DNA of 64,000 nucleotides from assembly GCF_022440805.1 (NCBI RefSeq), contig NZ_JAKNTK010000001.1, forward strand, positions 1,984,001-2,048,000. Reading direction: 5' to 3'. Positions within the stretch are counted from its first letter, which is position 1. The number at the start of each line of letters is the position of its first letter. Source of the DNA: Holdemania massiliensis (GTDB taxonomy: Bacteria; Bacillota_I; Bacilli_A; Erysipelotrichales; Erysipelotrichaceae). Under the pieces are notes generated by a model. That model was given only the letters and a program-made list of their open reading frames with translations. It was not told where the DNA came from and made no database searches. Position numbers and translations under genes: made by a program. This document shows positions 16,848-25,049 of the stretch, piece by piece.

Positions 16848-17627
16848 ATGTTTGGTTTAACAATTCTGCAGTTAATCCTCATTCTTATCATTACTGAAAT
16901 CATCGCTCTGGACAGCGGCGGTCCGCAGACCCAGCTGATTTCCAAACCAGTTGTTGCCGGGACGCTGATCGGCGCCATTCTCGGCGATATGACCCAAGGC
17001 ATGTTCATCGGCGCCACGCTGCAGCTGATGTCGATGGGCGTCGTCGGTTTAGGCGGAGCGAGTGTTCCAAACTATCTGATCACAACGATCATCACAACCA
17101 TCGTGGCAATCCAGTCCGGCCAAGGCTATGAAATCGGCCTGGCGATCGGATTGCCGGTAGGCATGCTGTATGTCAACCTGGATATCCTGCACAAAATTCT
17201 CAACGGCTATGTCATGCGCTGGTCACAGAAACTGGTCAACGAGAAGAAATTCAGTCAGAGCTTAAACGTTCTGTATCTGCATCTGGTGCTGATGTCATTA
17301 AAGTTTTTGCTGCCGGTTTTGATCGTACTGTTAGCAGGTCAAACCGTTACCGAAGCGATTGTCAGCGCAATGCCAGCCTGGCTGTTTAACGGAATGACCG
17401 TCGCCGGCAAGATCCTGCCAGTTACTGGTATGGCGATGCTGCTCAACTACATGCCGGTAAAGAAGAATTTCCTGTATCTGTGCATCGGCTTTGTGATGTA
17501 TGCCTATATGGGTGTCGGAACCTTAGGTGTTGCGATCATTGGTTTCGGCCTGGCGTTTAAGTATTACTATGATCGAACTCAGAATGCACCGGCAGTAGCT
17601 GCGGCAGGAGGATTGGAAGATGAATAA
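16848..17627 (+). CDS. PTS mannose/sorbose-family component IIC
   Basis: A 259-residue membrane subunit with about seven to nine hydrophobic segments. The stretch DSGGPQTQLISKPVVAGTLIG and the following GDMTQGMFIGATLQLMSMG are typical of IIC of this family. Together with IID it forms the sugar channel. It starts after AGGAGG and overlaps IID by eight bases. Confidence 0.92.
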   Translation: MFGLTILQLILILIITEIIALDSGGPQTQLISKPVVAGTLIGAILGDMTQGMFIGATLQLMSMGVVGLGGASVPNYLITTIITTIVAIQSGQGYEIGLAIGLPVGMLYVNLDILHKILNGYVMRWSQKLVNEKKFSQSLNVLYLHLVLMSLKFLLPVLIVLLAGQTVTEAIVSAMPAWLFNGMTVAGKILPVTGMAMLLNYMPVKKNFLYLCIGFVMYAYMGVGTLGVAIIGFGLAFKYYYDRTQNAPAVAAAGGLEDE

Positions 17628-18417
17628 AATATTAACTAAAAAAGATGTCAACAAGGCCGGCTTCCGCTGGATGGTTATGCCGATGTCCTCATTCTGTTAT
17701 GAAGTCCAGTTCGGACAGGCCGTCGTCTATGCCTTGGCACCAGCGCTGCGCAAATTGTATCCGGATGATGACGATTATGTGGCGGCGATCAATAACCACT
17801 TCAAATATTTTAATACCCAGCCTTATATGTGCCAGATCGTACTCGGCGCGGCCTTGGGCATGGAAGAACAGCTCGGACGGGCTGGTGCGGAAACGATTCA
17901 GGATTTCAAAACCGGAGTGATGGGACCGCTGGCCGGGATCGGTGATACGCTGTTCTGGGTTGTAATCCCGACAATATGGGCATCCATTGCTTCACCGATG
18001 GCCTTGGAAGGCAATGCGACCGGAATCATTTTATGGACGCTGTTTGCGGTAGCCCTGACGCTGTTCCGTCTGAAATTCTTCGAGTGGGGCTATACTTTAG
18101 GCACGCGTTTGATCACGGAACTGAAATCAACGCTGCAGGTTCTGACTGACGCTTGTTCCATCCTGGGCTTAACTGTTGTCGGTGCTTTGATTCCTTCGGT
18201 TATTTCTGTCAAGGTTCCGATGATCATCAATTTTGCGACCGGCACCTCACTTTCCATTCAGGAACAGTTTGACAAGATTATGCCGTGCATGATCCCCGTG
18301 CTGCTGACCTTTATCTGCTATAAACTGTTGGGCAAGAAAAAAGTCAGCATGACGACACTGGTCTTTGCGGTCTTGATCGTCAGCATCGCAGGTTCTGCTT
18401 TGGGTATTTTAGGCTGA
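17620..18417 (+). CDS. PTS mannose/sorbose-family component IID
   Basis: A 265-residue membrane subunit. NTQPYMCQIVLGAALGMEEQ and MGPLAGIGDTLFW are classic IID motifs; the C-terminal half is hydrophobic. It starts inside the IIC stop region, which implies coupled translation. IID is found only in the mannose family, which fixes the transporter class. Confidence 0.93.
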   Translation: MNKILTKKDVNKAGFRWMVMPMSSFCYEVQFGQAVVYALAPALRKLYPDDDDYVAAINNHFKYFNTQPYMCQIVLGAALGMEEQLGRAGAETIQDFKTGVMGPLAGIGDTLFWVVIPTIWASIASPMALEGNATGIILWTLFAVALTLFRLKFFEWGYTLGTRLITELKSTLQVLTDACSILGLTVVGALIPSVISVKVPMIINFATGTSLSIQEQFDKIMPCMIPVLLTFICYKLLGKKKVSMTTLVFAVLIVSIAGSALGILG

Positions 18418-18458
18418 TCCAGCCGATTGATTTACAGGAAGAACGAAAGGGGTCAGGC

Positions 18459-18875
18459 ATGAACAAACAAATTATTTTATGCAGTCATGGGCGGCTGTGC
18501 GAGGGGATGCTGGATACACTTAGGATCTTTTCCCTCGATCAGGCGATGCCGATCAGAGCGATTCCATTCTATACTGAAGGTGTGGACAGCGAAGCACAAT
18601 TATCCCAGCTTGCTGACTCAATCACCGCAGATCAACAAGTGCTGATCTTTACAGATATCGCTTACGGCAGCGTCCATCAGCAGGTCATGCTTCAATTCGG
18701 GGATTGGGATAACGTGACCGTCATTACCGGAATGAATCTGCCGCTGGTACTCGAATTAGCAGCGACGGGGCAAGCGTGGACGACAGCGCTGATTGATGCA
18801 AAAATCAAAGCTGCCCAAAAAGCCATCCTTTGTGCGGATTCCCTTTCGTTCACCATGTCTGAAGAGGATGAATAG
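18459..18875 (+). CDS. PTS mannose-family component IIA
   Basis: A 138-residue phosphocarrier with the CSHGRLCEGM motif, in which the His at residue 9 takes phosphate from HPr. DIAYGSVHQQ and TGMNLPLVLEL agree with the IIA-Man fold. It starts after AAAGGGG, 41 bases behind IID. IIA being last among the PTS genes is a common order. Confidence 0.9.
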   Translation: MNKQIILCSHGRLCEGMLDTLRIFSLDQAMPIRAIPFYTEGVDSEAQLSQLADSITADQQVLIFTDIAYGSVHQQVMLQFGDWDNVTVITGMNLPLVLELAATGQAWTTALIDAKIKAAQKAILCADSLSFTMSEEDE

Positions 18876-18884
18876 GAGGCTATC

Positions 18885-20111
18885 ATGAAAATAGCAGTAC
18901 GTCAATGTGATATTACTCCGCTGCGGCCATGCTGGCAAGGCGGATATGTTCAGCGCAGTCAAGTTTATGAACACGTTCATGATCCCATTACAGCGACAGT
19001 TCTGGCTTTGACCCTGAATGAGAAAAAGATGATTTGGGCGAGTCTGGATGTCAGTGGTGTTCAAGCTGATTTAGCCCGGCAGATTCTTGATAAAACAGCG
19101 GACAAGGGTGTGACGTTAAAACCTGAAGAGATGATATTGGGCGCCACGCATACGCACAGCGGACCCTTGGTGGGCAGCTACTATGATCGGCCAACAGATC
19201 CGGAATATTGTGATCTGCTGGTTGACCGCGTTTCCGCAGCGATTGCCGAAGCCTACCGTGATCCCGGCATCGAGGTGGAGGTTCGTTACAGCAAGGTCAT
19301 GATTGACGGGTTGTATTCCAACCGCAATGACCGCAATAAACAATCGGATAAAATGGTGCATCTTTTAGGCTTTTTTGAACAGGGACAATTAAGCGCTCTG
19401 TATTGTACCCTGGCGCATCACTGTACGGTTCTCGGGCCCAATTTCATGGATCTCAGCGCTGATCTGTTCGGCGAAATCCGCAGACTGCTGCAAAAACAGT
19501 TCGATGTTCCGGTGCTGATGGCCCAGGGCAATGCCGGTGATATGGGCAACAAGCAATATCGTCAAAGCAATCTCTTTGATGAAGTTGAACGGCAGGCCGC
19601 TGCAATTGTCGATCAGATTCGCAAGAAGCAGACACCTTGGGAAACGCTGCAGCTCACAGAAATCCAGTGCCGCACAGTTGTTTATCCTGCGGTCTATGAT
19701 ATTGATGCTGAGCGTTTTGCGATGAAGAAGGCGGAGTTCGAAAAGCAGCTGGAAACCGAAACGAATTTTGATACCGTTAAGCTGTTAGTGACTGGAATTC
19801 AAAGCTTTGAGCGGAAGATTGCGGCCGGAAGCCGGCATGTTGAGCGGAAGATGCCAGCCTGGATTTATACCTTTGGTGATCTTCAGATTGTTGCGGTGCC
19901 GGGCGAGCTGGGCTCAATTCTGGGCTTGCGGATTAAGGCGGCTTCTTCTGCCAAGGTCTGCCTTGTCTGGGGATATGTTGATCCGTGTGATTTAGGCTAT
20001 ATGATTGAGAAAGAAGCCTACGAAGGATTCTCACAGGAAAGCAACGTCACGGATTATCCGGCGGGCATACCGGATGCCTATGCCGATGCGATTATCCAGG
20101 CCTTGCAGTGA
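18885..20111 (+). CDS. Neutral/alkaline ceramidase-like protein
   Basis: A 408-residue protein resembling the N-terminal domain of neutral/alkaline ceramidases, often annotated as hypothetical in sugar operons. Conserved features are the N-terminal DITP, GATHTHSGPLVG around residue 86 (two probable zinc-binding His) and LAHHCTVLGP and AQGNAGDMGN further on. There is no signal peptide, so it is probably cytoplasmic and unlikely to meet ceramide. True ceramidases are larger. Its place between PTS IIA and the regulator suggests hydrolysis of an amide or acyl sugar, which is inference. AGGAGG precedes the ATG. Confidence 0.7.
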   Translation: MKIAVRQCDITPLRPCWQGGYVQRSQVYEHVHDPITATVLALTLNEKKMIWASLDVSGVQADLARQILDKTADKGVTLKPEEMILGATHTHSGPLVGSYYDRPTDPEYCDLLVDRVSAAIAEAYRDPGIEVEVRYSKVMIDGLYSNRNDRNKQSDKMVHLLGFFEQGQLSALYCTLAHHCTVLGPNFMDLSADLFGEIRRLLQKQFDVPVLMAQGNAGDMGNKQYRQSNLFDEVERQAAAIVDQIRKKQTPWETLQLTEIQCRTVVYPAVYDIDAERFAMKKAEFEKQLETETNFDTVKLLVTGIQSFERKIAAGSRHVERKMPAWIYTFGDLQIVAVPGELGSILGLRIKAASSAKVCLVWGYVDPCDLGYMIEKEAYEGFSQESNVTDYPAGIPDAYADAIIQALQ

Positions 20112-20143
20112 AATCAGAAGTTTGAGAAGGCGAGGAAATCGGG

Positions 20144-20881
20144 ATGAAGGACAAACGCTGGAGCCGCATTTTAGAACTGTGTGAAAAACAGAACATTGTG
20201 ACGGTAGAGGAATTGGTTCAGGCTCTTCATGTATCGGAAGCGACCATTCGCCGGGATCTTTGTTATATGGAGGATAATGGGCTGATCGCCCGATTTCACG
20301 GTGGGGCGCGGATGATCGATGCCCAGCGCACGGAGAAATCCATGAATATGAAATCCTTATTGAATGTCAAAGAGAAAGAGAAAATTTCACGCTATGGGGC
20401 TTCTTTGATTCAGGATGGACAGATTGTTTTTCTGGACGCCGGAACAACCACATACAATCTGATCGATTACATCAAAGCGAAGGAGATTACGGTCGTGACG
20501 ACAGGAATTCCGCACTTGACGAAGCTGTCGCAGCGCAACATCAAGACATTCGTTTTAAGTGGCTTTATCAAGCCGAATACCGTTGCGGTTACAGGCAAGG
20601 AAACGGTGAGTCAGATCAGCAATATGAACTTTGATATCGCTTTACTGGGGACCAACGGTGTGCATCCGGCAGCAGGGTTTACAACTCCGGAAGAATATGA
20701 AGGGGAAGCCAAGTCAATGGTGATTCAGCGGGCAAAAAAGACATATATTCTTGCAGATAAAAGCAAATTCAATAAGCTGTGTTTTGTCCACTTTGCGGAT
20801 TTGGATGAAGTTACGGTCATTGTGGATGAAAAAATTGAGGATTTTGATTATCGTCTTCTCGACTGCATTGTAGCGTCCTGA
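20144..20881 (+). CDS. DeoR-family transcriptional regulator
   Basis: A 245-residue regulator with an N-terminal winged helix (VEELVQALHVSEATIRRDL, about residues 20-38) and a C-terminal sugar-phosphate sensor domain (FLDAGTTTYNLIDYI, then ILADKSKF). Members respond to phosphorylated sugars. As last gene of the PTS operon it most likely controls that operon through the palindrome at 15321-15345. Confidence 0.9.
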   Translation: MKDKRWSRILELCEKQNIVTVEELVQALHVSEATIRRDLCYMEDNGLIARFHGGARMIDAQRTEKSMNMKSLLNVKEKEKISRYGASLIQDGQIVFLDAGTTTYNLIDYIKAKEITVVTTGIPHLTKLSQRNIKTFVLSGFIKPNTVAVTGKETVSQISNMNFDIALLGTNGVHPAAGFTTPEEYEGEAKSMVIQRAKKTYILADKSKFNKLCFVHFADLDEVTVIVDEKIEDFDYRLLDCIVAS

Positions 20882-20901
20882 TCTGAGCGGAATTCGTATA
20901 G

Positions 20902-20936
20902 AAAAGCTGTTTCTGCGGAAGAGACAGCTTTTTTGA
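20902..20936 (+). terminator. Terminator of the PTS operon
   Basis: A 13-pair stem AAAAGCTGT.../...ACAGCTTTT with loop GCGGA, followed by T residues. Confidence 0.88.
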
Positions 20937-21053
20937 TATATTAGAGGATCGGTTCTGTAATCAGGCGGTACGAAATGCAGAGCTCTGAGTCCTCAGGCTG
21001 AAAAGGAATTGACTGTCAGATAGGCCGTCGTCAAAGTGCGGAAAGAAAATCAT

Positions 21054-21062
21054 CATAGTATG
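21054..21062 (+). promoter_or_regulatory. Possible mother-cell sigma -10 before collagen-like gene 1
   Basis: CATAGTATG resembles the SigK -10 CATAnnnTA. A similar CATAATCTG lies before the second collagen-like gene at 22623. No clear -35 is seen, so this is tentative. Confidence 0.25.
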
Positions 21063-21098
21063 GACTGAATGAAAATCTCATTCAGAAAGCAGGTGAAG

Positions 21099-22439
21099 AT
21101 GATGAACGATGAAAGACGGCATGCCTGTCAGCCGATTGACTGGCAGGAGGAAGAAGATACTTGTTCTTGTTGTCCGCCGCGACCGAAACCTTGCTGTACC
21201 GGTGCCACCGGCCCAACGGGTCCTCAAGGCCCGCGGGGATGTCAGGGGGAACCAGGCCCGACTGGACCAAGAGGATGTCCAGGCATGCCTGGACCGCAGG
21301 GTCCGCGCGGCTGTCGAGGAGAACAAGGTCCAACCGGCCCTCGCGGCTGCCGTGGTTATGAGGGTCCTCAAGGCGAGATCGGTCCAACAGGACCACAAGG
21401 GGCAACCGGTGCGCGGGGTCCCATCGGTCCGCGCGGATATCCTGGACCGCAGGGAAGTTCAGGTCCGACGGGTTCACGTGGCCCAACCGGAGCTCAGGGG
21501 CCTATCGGTCCGCAGGGACCCCAGGGTATACCAGGTGATATTGGCTTAACGGGTCCGACCGGTCCGACTGGAGTTCAAGGTCTGCAGGGAAATACCGGAG
21601 CCACCGGCCCGCAGGGAATTCAAGGACCAACTGGAGCGACCGGCCCAACCGGTCCGACTGGCATTCAGGGAGTAACGGGTGCCACCGGTCCAACAGGTTC
21701 AACTGGAGCAACTGGAGCAACGGGCCCAACGGGAGCAATCGGTGCAACCGGTCCTGCCGGAGCTACAGGGGCTACCGGAGCAACAGGACCTACAGGTCCC
21801 ACAGGTCCCACAGGTCCCACAGGTCCCACAGGTCCCACAGGTCCGACAGGTCCAATAGGTCCAACCGGATCAACCGGGGCCACCGGAGAAATCGGTCCGA
21901 CTGGCATTCAGGGGTTGGAAGGCCCAACCGGTCCGACCGGAGCCACAGGTTTGGAAGGTCCAACCGGCCCGACAGGTCCGACCGGCGGTGCAGGGGGCGG
22001 ATTGATAAGCTACGGCGGACGCTACAACACGGCAGCGCAAACACTGAATCTGGCTGCCAATGCACCACTTATGCTGCCGTTGCCGGATCTGATGCCGGCA
22101 GAAAATGTTACGTTCAACATGCCGGACAGTCTGACCATTGAAGAATCAGGGGTTTACGAAATTAACTATATGTTTAACGCTTCCTCCTCCTTGGGAGCGG
22201 CGGTTACCCTGTCGGTCAGAAATAACGGAGCGATAATCCCAAGTACTGAAGAAACGCATATTTTGGCAATTGGCGTTGAATCTATCTATTCAGGAAGCGT
22301 ATTGGAAGCTTTGTCAGCAGGGGATATGTTAACGATTGAAGTCGAATCTACTCTGGAACTGACTTTGACGCTGAGCAGCGGAGTGACCGCAACGCTGAGT
22401 GTCAAAAAACTGGATACGCTACCAACCGCTTCATCCTGA
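21099..22439 (+). CDS. Collagen-like protein 1 with Cys-rich head and globular C-terminal domain
   Basis: A 446-residue protein in three parts. The head (about 33 residues) contains IDW, an acidic run, CSCC and CC. Next come about 88 Gly-X-Y triplets, mostly GPT, GAT and GPQ, with several GCx triplets near the start that could form disulfides. The C-terminal domain of about 145 residues is beta-rich, resembling the trimerising domain of BclA-type exosporium proteins. There is no signal peptide, as in spore-surface collagens. ATG 21099 or 21102 follows GCAGGTG. Thr-rich triplets are typical O-glycosylation sites, and a glycosyltransferase lies downstream. A spore-surface role is inference. Confidence 0.82.
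   Translation: MMNDERRHACQPIDWQEEEDTCSCCPPRPKPCCTGATGPTGPQGPRGCQGEPGPTGPRGCPGMPGPQGPRGCRGEQGPTGPRGCRGYEGPQGEIGPTGPQGATGARGPIGPRGYPGPQGSSGPTGSRGPTGAQGPIGPQGPQGIPGDIGLTGPTGPTGVQGLQGNTGATGPQGIQGPTGATGPTGPTGIQGVTGATGPTGSTGATGATGPTGAIGATGPAGATGATGATGPTGPTGPTGPTGPTGPTGPTGPIGPTGSTGATGEIGPTGIQGLEGPTGPTGATGLEGPTGPTGPTGGAGGGLISYGGRYNTAAQTLNLAANAPLMLPLPDLMPAENVTFNMPDSLTIEESGVYEINYMFNASSSLGAAVTLSVRNNGAIIPSTEETHILAIGVESIYSGSVLEALSAGDMLTIEVESTLELTLTLSSGVTATLSVKKLDTLPTASS
21792..21845 (+). repeat. Tandem 9-base repeat in collagen-like gene 1
   Basis: Five perfect copies of ACAGGTCCC and a sixth ending in G encode successive Gly-Pro-Thr triplets. The copies are identical even at third positions, unlike the surrounding triplets, so they are recent. 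Slippage would change length in frame. Confidence 0.9.
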
Positions 22440-22519
22440 AAAAGCAGGCTTTCTACTCTAAGCCGGCGGCCGAATGAAGCCCGGGACAAGGTAATCAATT
22501 TAATTTCAGGTGTTTTTTT

Positions 22520-22561
22520 AAACAGTCGGTTTGTTCAGTTTGAACATCTGACTGTTTTTGT
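22520..22561 (+). terminator. Terminator between the collagen-like genes
   Basis: Outer stem AAACAGTC/GACTGTTT and inner TGTTCA/TGAACA arms, followed by TTTTT. The two collagen-like genes are therefore probably transcribed separately. Confidence 0.75.
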
Positions 22562-22622
22562 AGGCGGAAGCGGTTTATGGATGTCTTCTGGGCCTGTATC
22601 TGGTAATGAAGGCTTATCGCGG

Positions 22623-22631
22623 CATAATCTG
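22623..22631 (+). promoter_or_regulatory. Possible mother-cell sigma -10 before collagen-like gene 2
   Basis: CATAATCTG, sharing CATA-nTn-TGG with the element before the first collagen-like gene, 33 bases before the start codon. No clear -35. Confidence 0.25.
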
Positions 22632-22655
22632 GGATGATCGAAAGCAGGTGACTCT

Positions 22656-23762
22656 ATGAAGAATCAGGATTATGCTTTATCCTTGGATTGGTCTGAATCG
22701 GAAACCGAGGATGAAAAGGCTTGCTGCCGATGTCCAGGCCCTACAGGACCCCGCGGACCTCGAGGATGTCCCGGACCTGCCGGACCACGGGGACCACGCG
22801 GCTGTAAAGGCCCTCAGGGTATACCGGGACAAACTGGAGCCACGGGTCCAACTGGCCTAGCGGGCATTCCGGGTGCAATGGGTGTCACAGGACCTACGGG
22901 AGCAACCGGTCCCATCGGCCCAACCGGACAACAAGGTCCGACAGGACCCCAAGGACCTCAGGGTATTCCAGGCCCAACGGGATCTACTGGGCCAACGGGC
23001 GCAGCAGGAGAGCCAGGAGTCCAGGGGGCACAAGGACTGCAGGGGATTCCAGGTCCCACTGGCCCAACGGGTGCAACCGGAGAAATTGGTCCTCGCGGTA
23101 TGCAGGGCTTAGAAGGCCCAACGGGGCCAACCGGACAACAAGGTCCGACAGGACCCCAAGGACCTCAAGGTATTCCAGGTCCAACGGGATCTACTGGGCC
23201 AACGGGTGCAGCAGGAGAGCCAGGACCTCAGGGACCCCAGGGACTGCAGGGAATTCCTGGTCCCACCGGTCCAACGGGTGCCCAAGGAATTGCCGGAGTG
23301 ACTGGACCTACCGGCCCAAGCGGACCGGAAGGGATCGTACCTGAAGATATTTTTGCTTCTTTTATTAACTTTGCGGCAGTATTTCAAGAAGCGCAATTAA
23401 TTCCAATGGGAATTCAGACAGCGGATTCTACTGGAAATATCGTATTGAATAATTCGACAAGGATTGCATTAAAGCCGGGCTTTTACTGGATTGCCTATGA
23501 GGTATCCTGTTTAGTCAAAGGCGCCAATTTTATTCAGGTTACACCCTTTTACAATGGGGCAGCCCATATAGAATATGGAATTTATTATATGACGTCTTCT
23601 GAATCCCGATCCAGTGCTTTTGGTGCCGTATCGATGATTCTTGAAGTTCCTTCCGAAACGATGTTTTCTCTTACGTTCAATTCCAGCGGTGAAGTCACCG
23701 AATGTACGCTGACGTTGGCGATCCTGAAACTGCGCAGGACTTTAACCGGAGAGCAGCGATGA
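22656..23762 (+). CDS. Collagen-like protein 2 with Cys-rich head and globular C-terminal domain
   Basis: A 368-residue relative of the preceding gene. The head again has LDW, an acidic stretch and a Cys cluster (CCRC). About 66 Gly-X-Y triplets follow, with two early GCx triplets, then a C-terminal beta-rich domain of about 140 residues starting near EGIVPEDIFASF. The triplet region contains a 207-base tandem duplication. Start ATG follows GCAGGTG, the same ribosome site as gene 1. The stop overlaps the ATG of the glycosyltransferase (ATGA), so the two are translated together, suggesting the enzyme modifies this protein. No signal peptide. Confidence 0.82.
   Translation: MKNQDYALSLDWSESETEDEKACCRCPGPTGPRGPRGCPGPAGPRGPRGCKGPQGIPGQTGATGPTGLAGIPGAMGVTGPTGATGPIGPTGQQGPTGPQGPQGIPGPTGSTGPTGAAGEPGVQGAQGLQGIPGPTGPTGATGEIGPRGMQGLEGPTGPTGQQGPTGPQGPQGIPGPTGSTGPTGAAGEPGPQGPQGLQGIPGPTGPTGAQGIAGVTGPTGPSGPEGIVPEDIFASFINFAAVFQEAQLIPMGIQTADSTGNIVLNNSTRIALKPGFYWIAYEVSCLVKGANFIQVTPFYNGAAHIEYGIYYMTSSESRSSAFGAVSMILEVPSETMFSLTFNSSGEVTECTLTLAILKLRRTLTGEQR
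22920..23333 (+). repeat. 207-base tandem duplication inside collagen-like gene 2
   Basis: The sequence beginning CCAACCGGACAACAAGG at 22920 starts again at 23127. The units are nearly identical over most of their length, with a few silent changes, and encode 69 residues (23 triplets) each. They diverge towards the end of the second unit. Confidence 0.85.
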
Positions 23763-24838
23763 TCACGATCAGTTTGTGTATGATTGTTAAAAATGAAGAG
23801 GATGTTTTAGATCGTTGCTTGAGCAGTGTTGAAAAAGCCGTTGAGGAAATCATCATTGTGGATACAGGATCGGTGGACAGTACTCGGTCAATTGCCGCTC
23901 AGCATCATGCCAAGCTTGTTGATTTTCCATGGACAAATGATTTTGCCGCAGCTCGGAATTTCTCATTTGATCAAGCAACTCAGGATTTTATTCTCTGGTT
24001 AGATGCTGATGATGTTGTGCCGCCGGATCAGTTGGAGAAATTGCTGGCTCTAAAGCAAACCTTGGATGACCACTGTGATATGGTGATTATGCAGTATCGC
24101 ACGGGCTTTGACAGCGAGGGGCGTCCGACGTTCTGCTTTCCGCGGGAACGTCTAATTCGCCGGGCGGCGCATCTGCGTTGGCAGGGAGCGGTGCATGAAA
24201 CAATTCCGTTCTCCTCACGACGGAGAATCAGCGACATCGCGATAGAACACCATAAGCTGCACTGCGCAGATCCACAGCGAAATCTGCGGATTTTGGAGAA
24301 ATTGAAAAGCAAGGGTTCCCTGGATTGTCGGCAACGGTATTATTACGCTCGGGAATTGACCGATCATCAATCCTATGAAGCTGCATTGAAGGAATATGAA
24401 ATCTTTCTGAATGATCCGGCAGGCTGGAAAGAAAACAAAATTGATGCCTGTCTGGGGATGGCGCGATGCTGGCAGGCGCTGAAGGAAAGGGAAAAAGTAT
24501 TTTCCAGTTTAATTCAGGCGTTTCGTTATGCTCCTGCACGGGGAGAAATCTGCTGCGAACTGGGGCATTATTTCTATCTCGAAAAGAATTGGGAGTGCGC
24601 AGTTTTTTGGTATCGTCTGGCTACAACAATACCGGTTCCACTAAACCAGGGAGGATTTGTCAACCTGGATTGTTATGGATATATCCCTTGGATTGGGCTG
24701 TGCTGCTGCTATGATCAGATGCGGCAGTGGGATCAAGCCTGGCAGGCCAACGAGAAGGCTGGAAATTTAAAGCCGCAGGATCCTTCTTATCTGCATAATC
24801 GCGCTTATCTGAAAAGTAAACTGGATCTGAAAAACTGA
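23759..24838 (+). CDS. Family 2 glycosyltransferase with TPR-like C terminus
   Basis: A 359-residue enzyme. The N-terminal GT-A domain shows SLCMIVKNEEDVLDRCLSSV, IIIVDTGSVDSTRSIA and the metal-binding DADD (about residue 81). The C-terminal 170 residues are helical, with tetratricopeptide-like spacing. Its ATG overlaps the collagen-like gene stop, the better choice over a longer frame from 23702. In Clostridioides difficile a similar transferase gene (sgtA) is paired with bclA3 and glycosylates it; by analogy this one probably adds sugars to Thr in the collagen triplets. This is inference; the donor sugar is unknown. Confidence 0.85.
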   Translation: MITISLCMIVKNEEDVLDRCLSSVEKAVEEIIIVDTGSVDSTRSIAAQHHAKLVDFPWTNDFAAARNFSFDQATQDFILWLDADDVVPPDQLEKLLALKQTLDDHCDMVIMQYRTGFDSEGRPTFCFPRERLIRRAAHLRWQGAVHETIPFSSRRRISDIAIEHHKLHCADPQRNLRILEKLKSKGSLDCRQRYYYARELTDHQSYEAALKEYEIFLNDPAGWKENKIDACLGMARCWQALKEREKVFSSLIQAFRYAPARGEICCELGHYFYLEKNWECAVFWYRLATTIPVPLNQGGFVNLDCYGYIPWIGLCCCYDQMRQWDQAWQANEKAGNLKPQDPSYLHNRAYLKSKLDLKN

Positions 24839-24982
24839 ATGCGGCATGTTTAAAATGAATGGGAGCTGACTAGGAATACAGAATATCATTAAAAAAACAG
24901 AATCGATGAATTGCGGAAATACTCAATTTCTTCAAGCATTTCAGGTCTTAACTTGAACAATGTCCCAGCGGCATTGTTTTCT

Positions 24983-25010
24983 TTGCTCGGCCAGGAAGTT
25001 CTGGTATAAT
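24983..25010 (+). promoter_or_regulatory. Promoter of the WYL regulator
   Basis: TTGCTC, 16-base spacer, TATAAT at 25005. Confidence 0.6.
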
Positions 25011-25049
25011 CAGAAAGAAGAAAGAGCTTAGAAAAGCGAGGATTGCACG

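Noticed and set aside
21792..23333. Repeats suggestive of a CRISPR array
   Set aside because: Units are coding triplets without unique spacers.
21665..23396. Long Pro/Val-rich and Leu/Asp-rich frames antisense to or within the collagen-like genes
   Set aside because: They are artefacts of the GGNCCN triplet repeats read in other frames.
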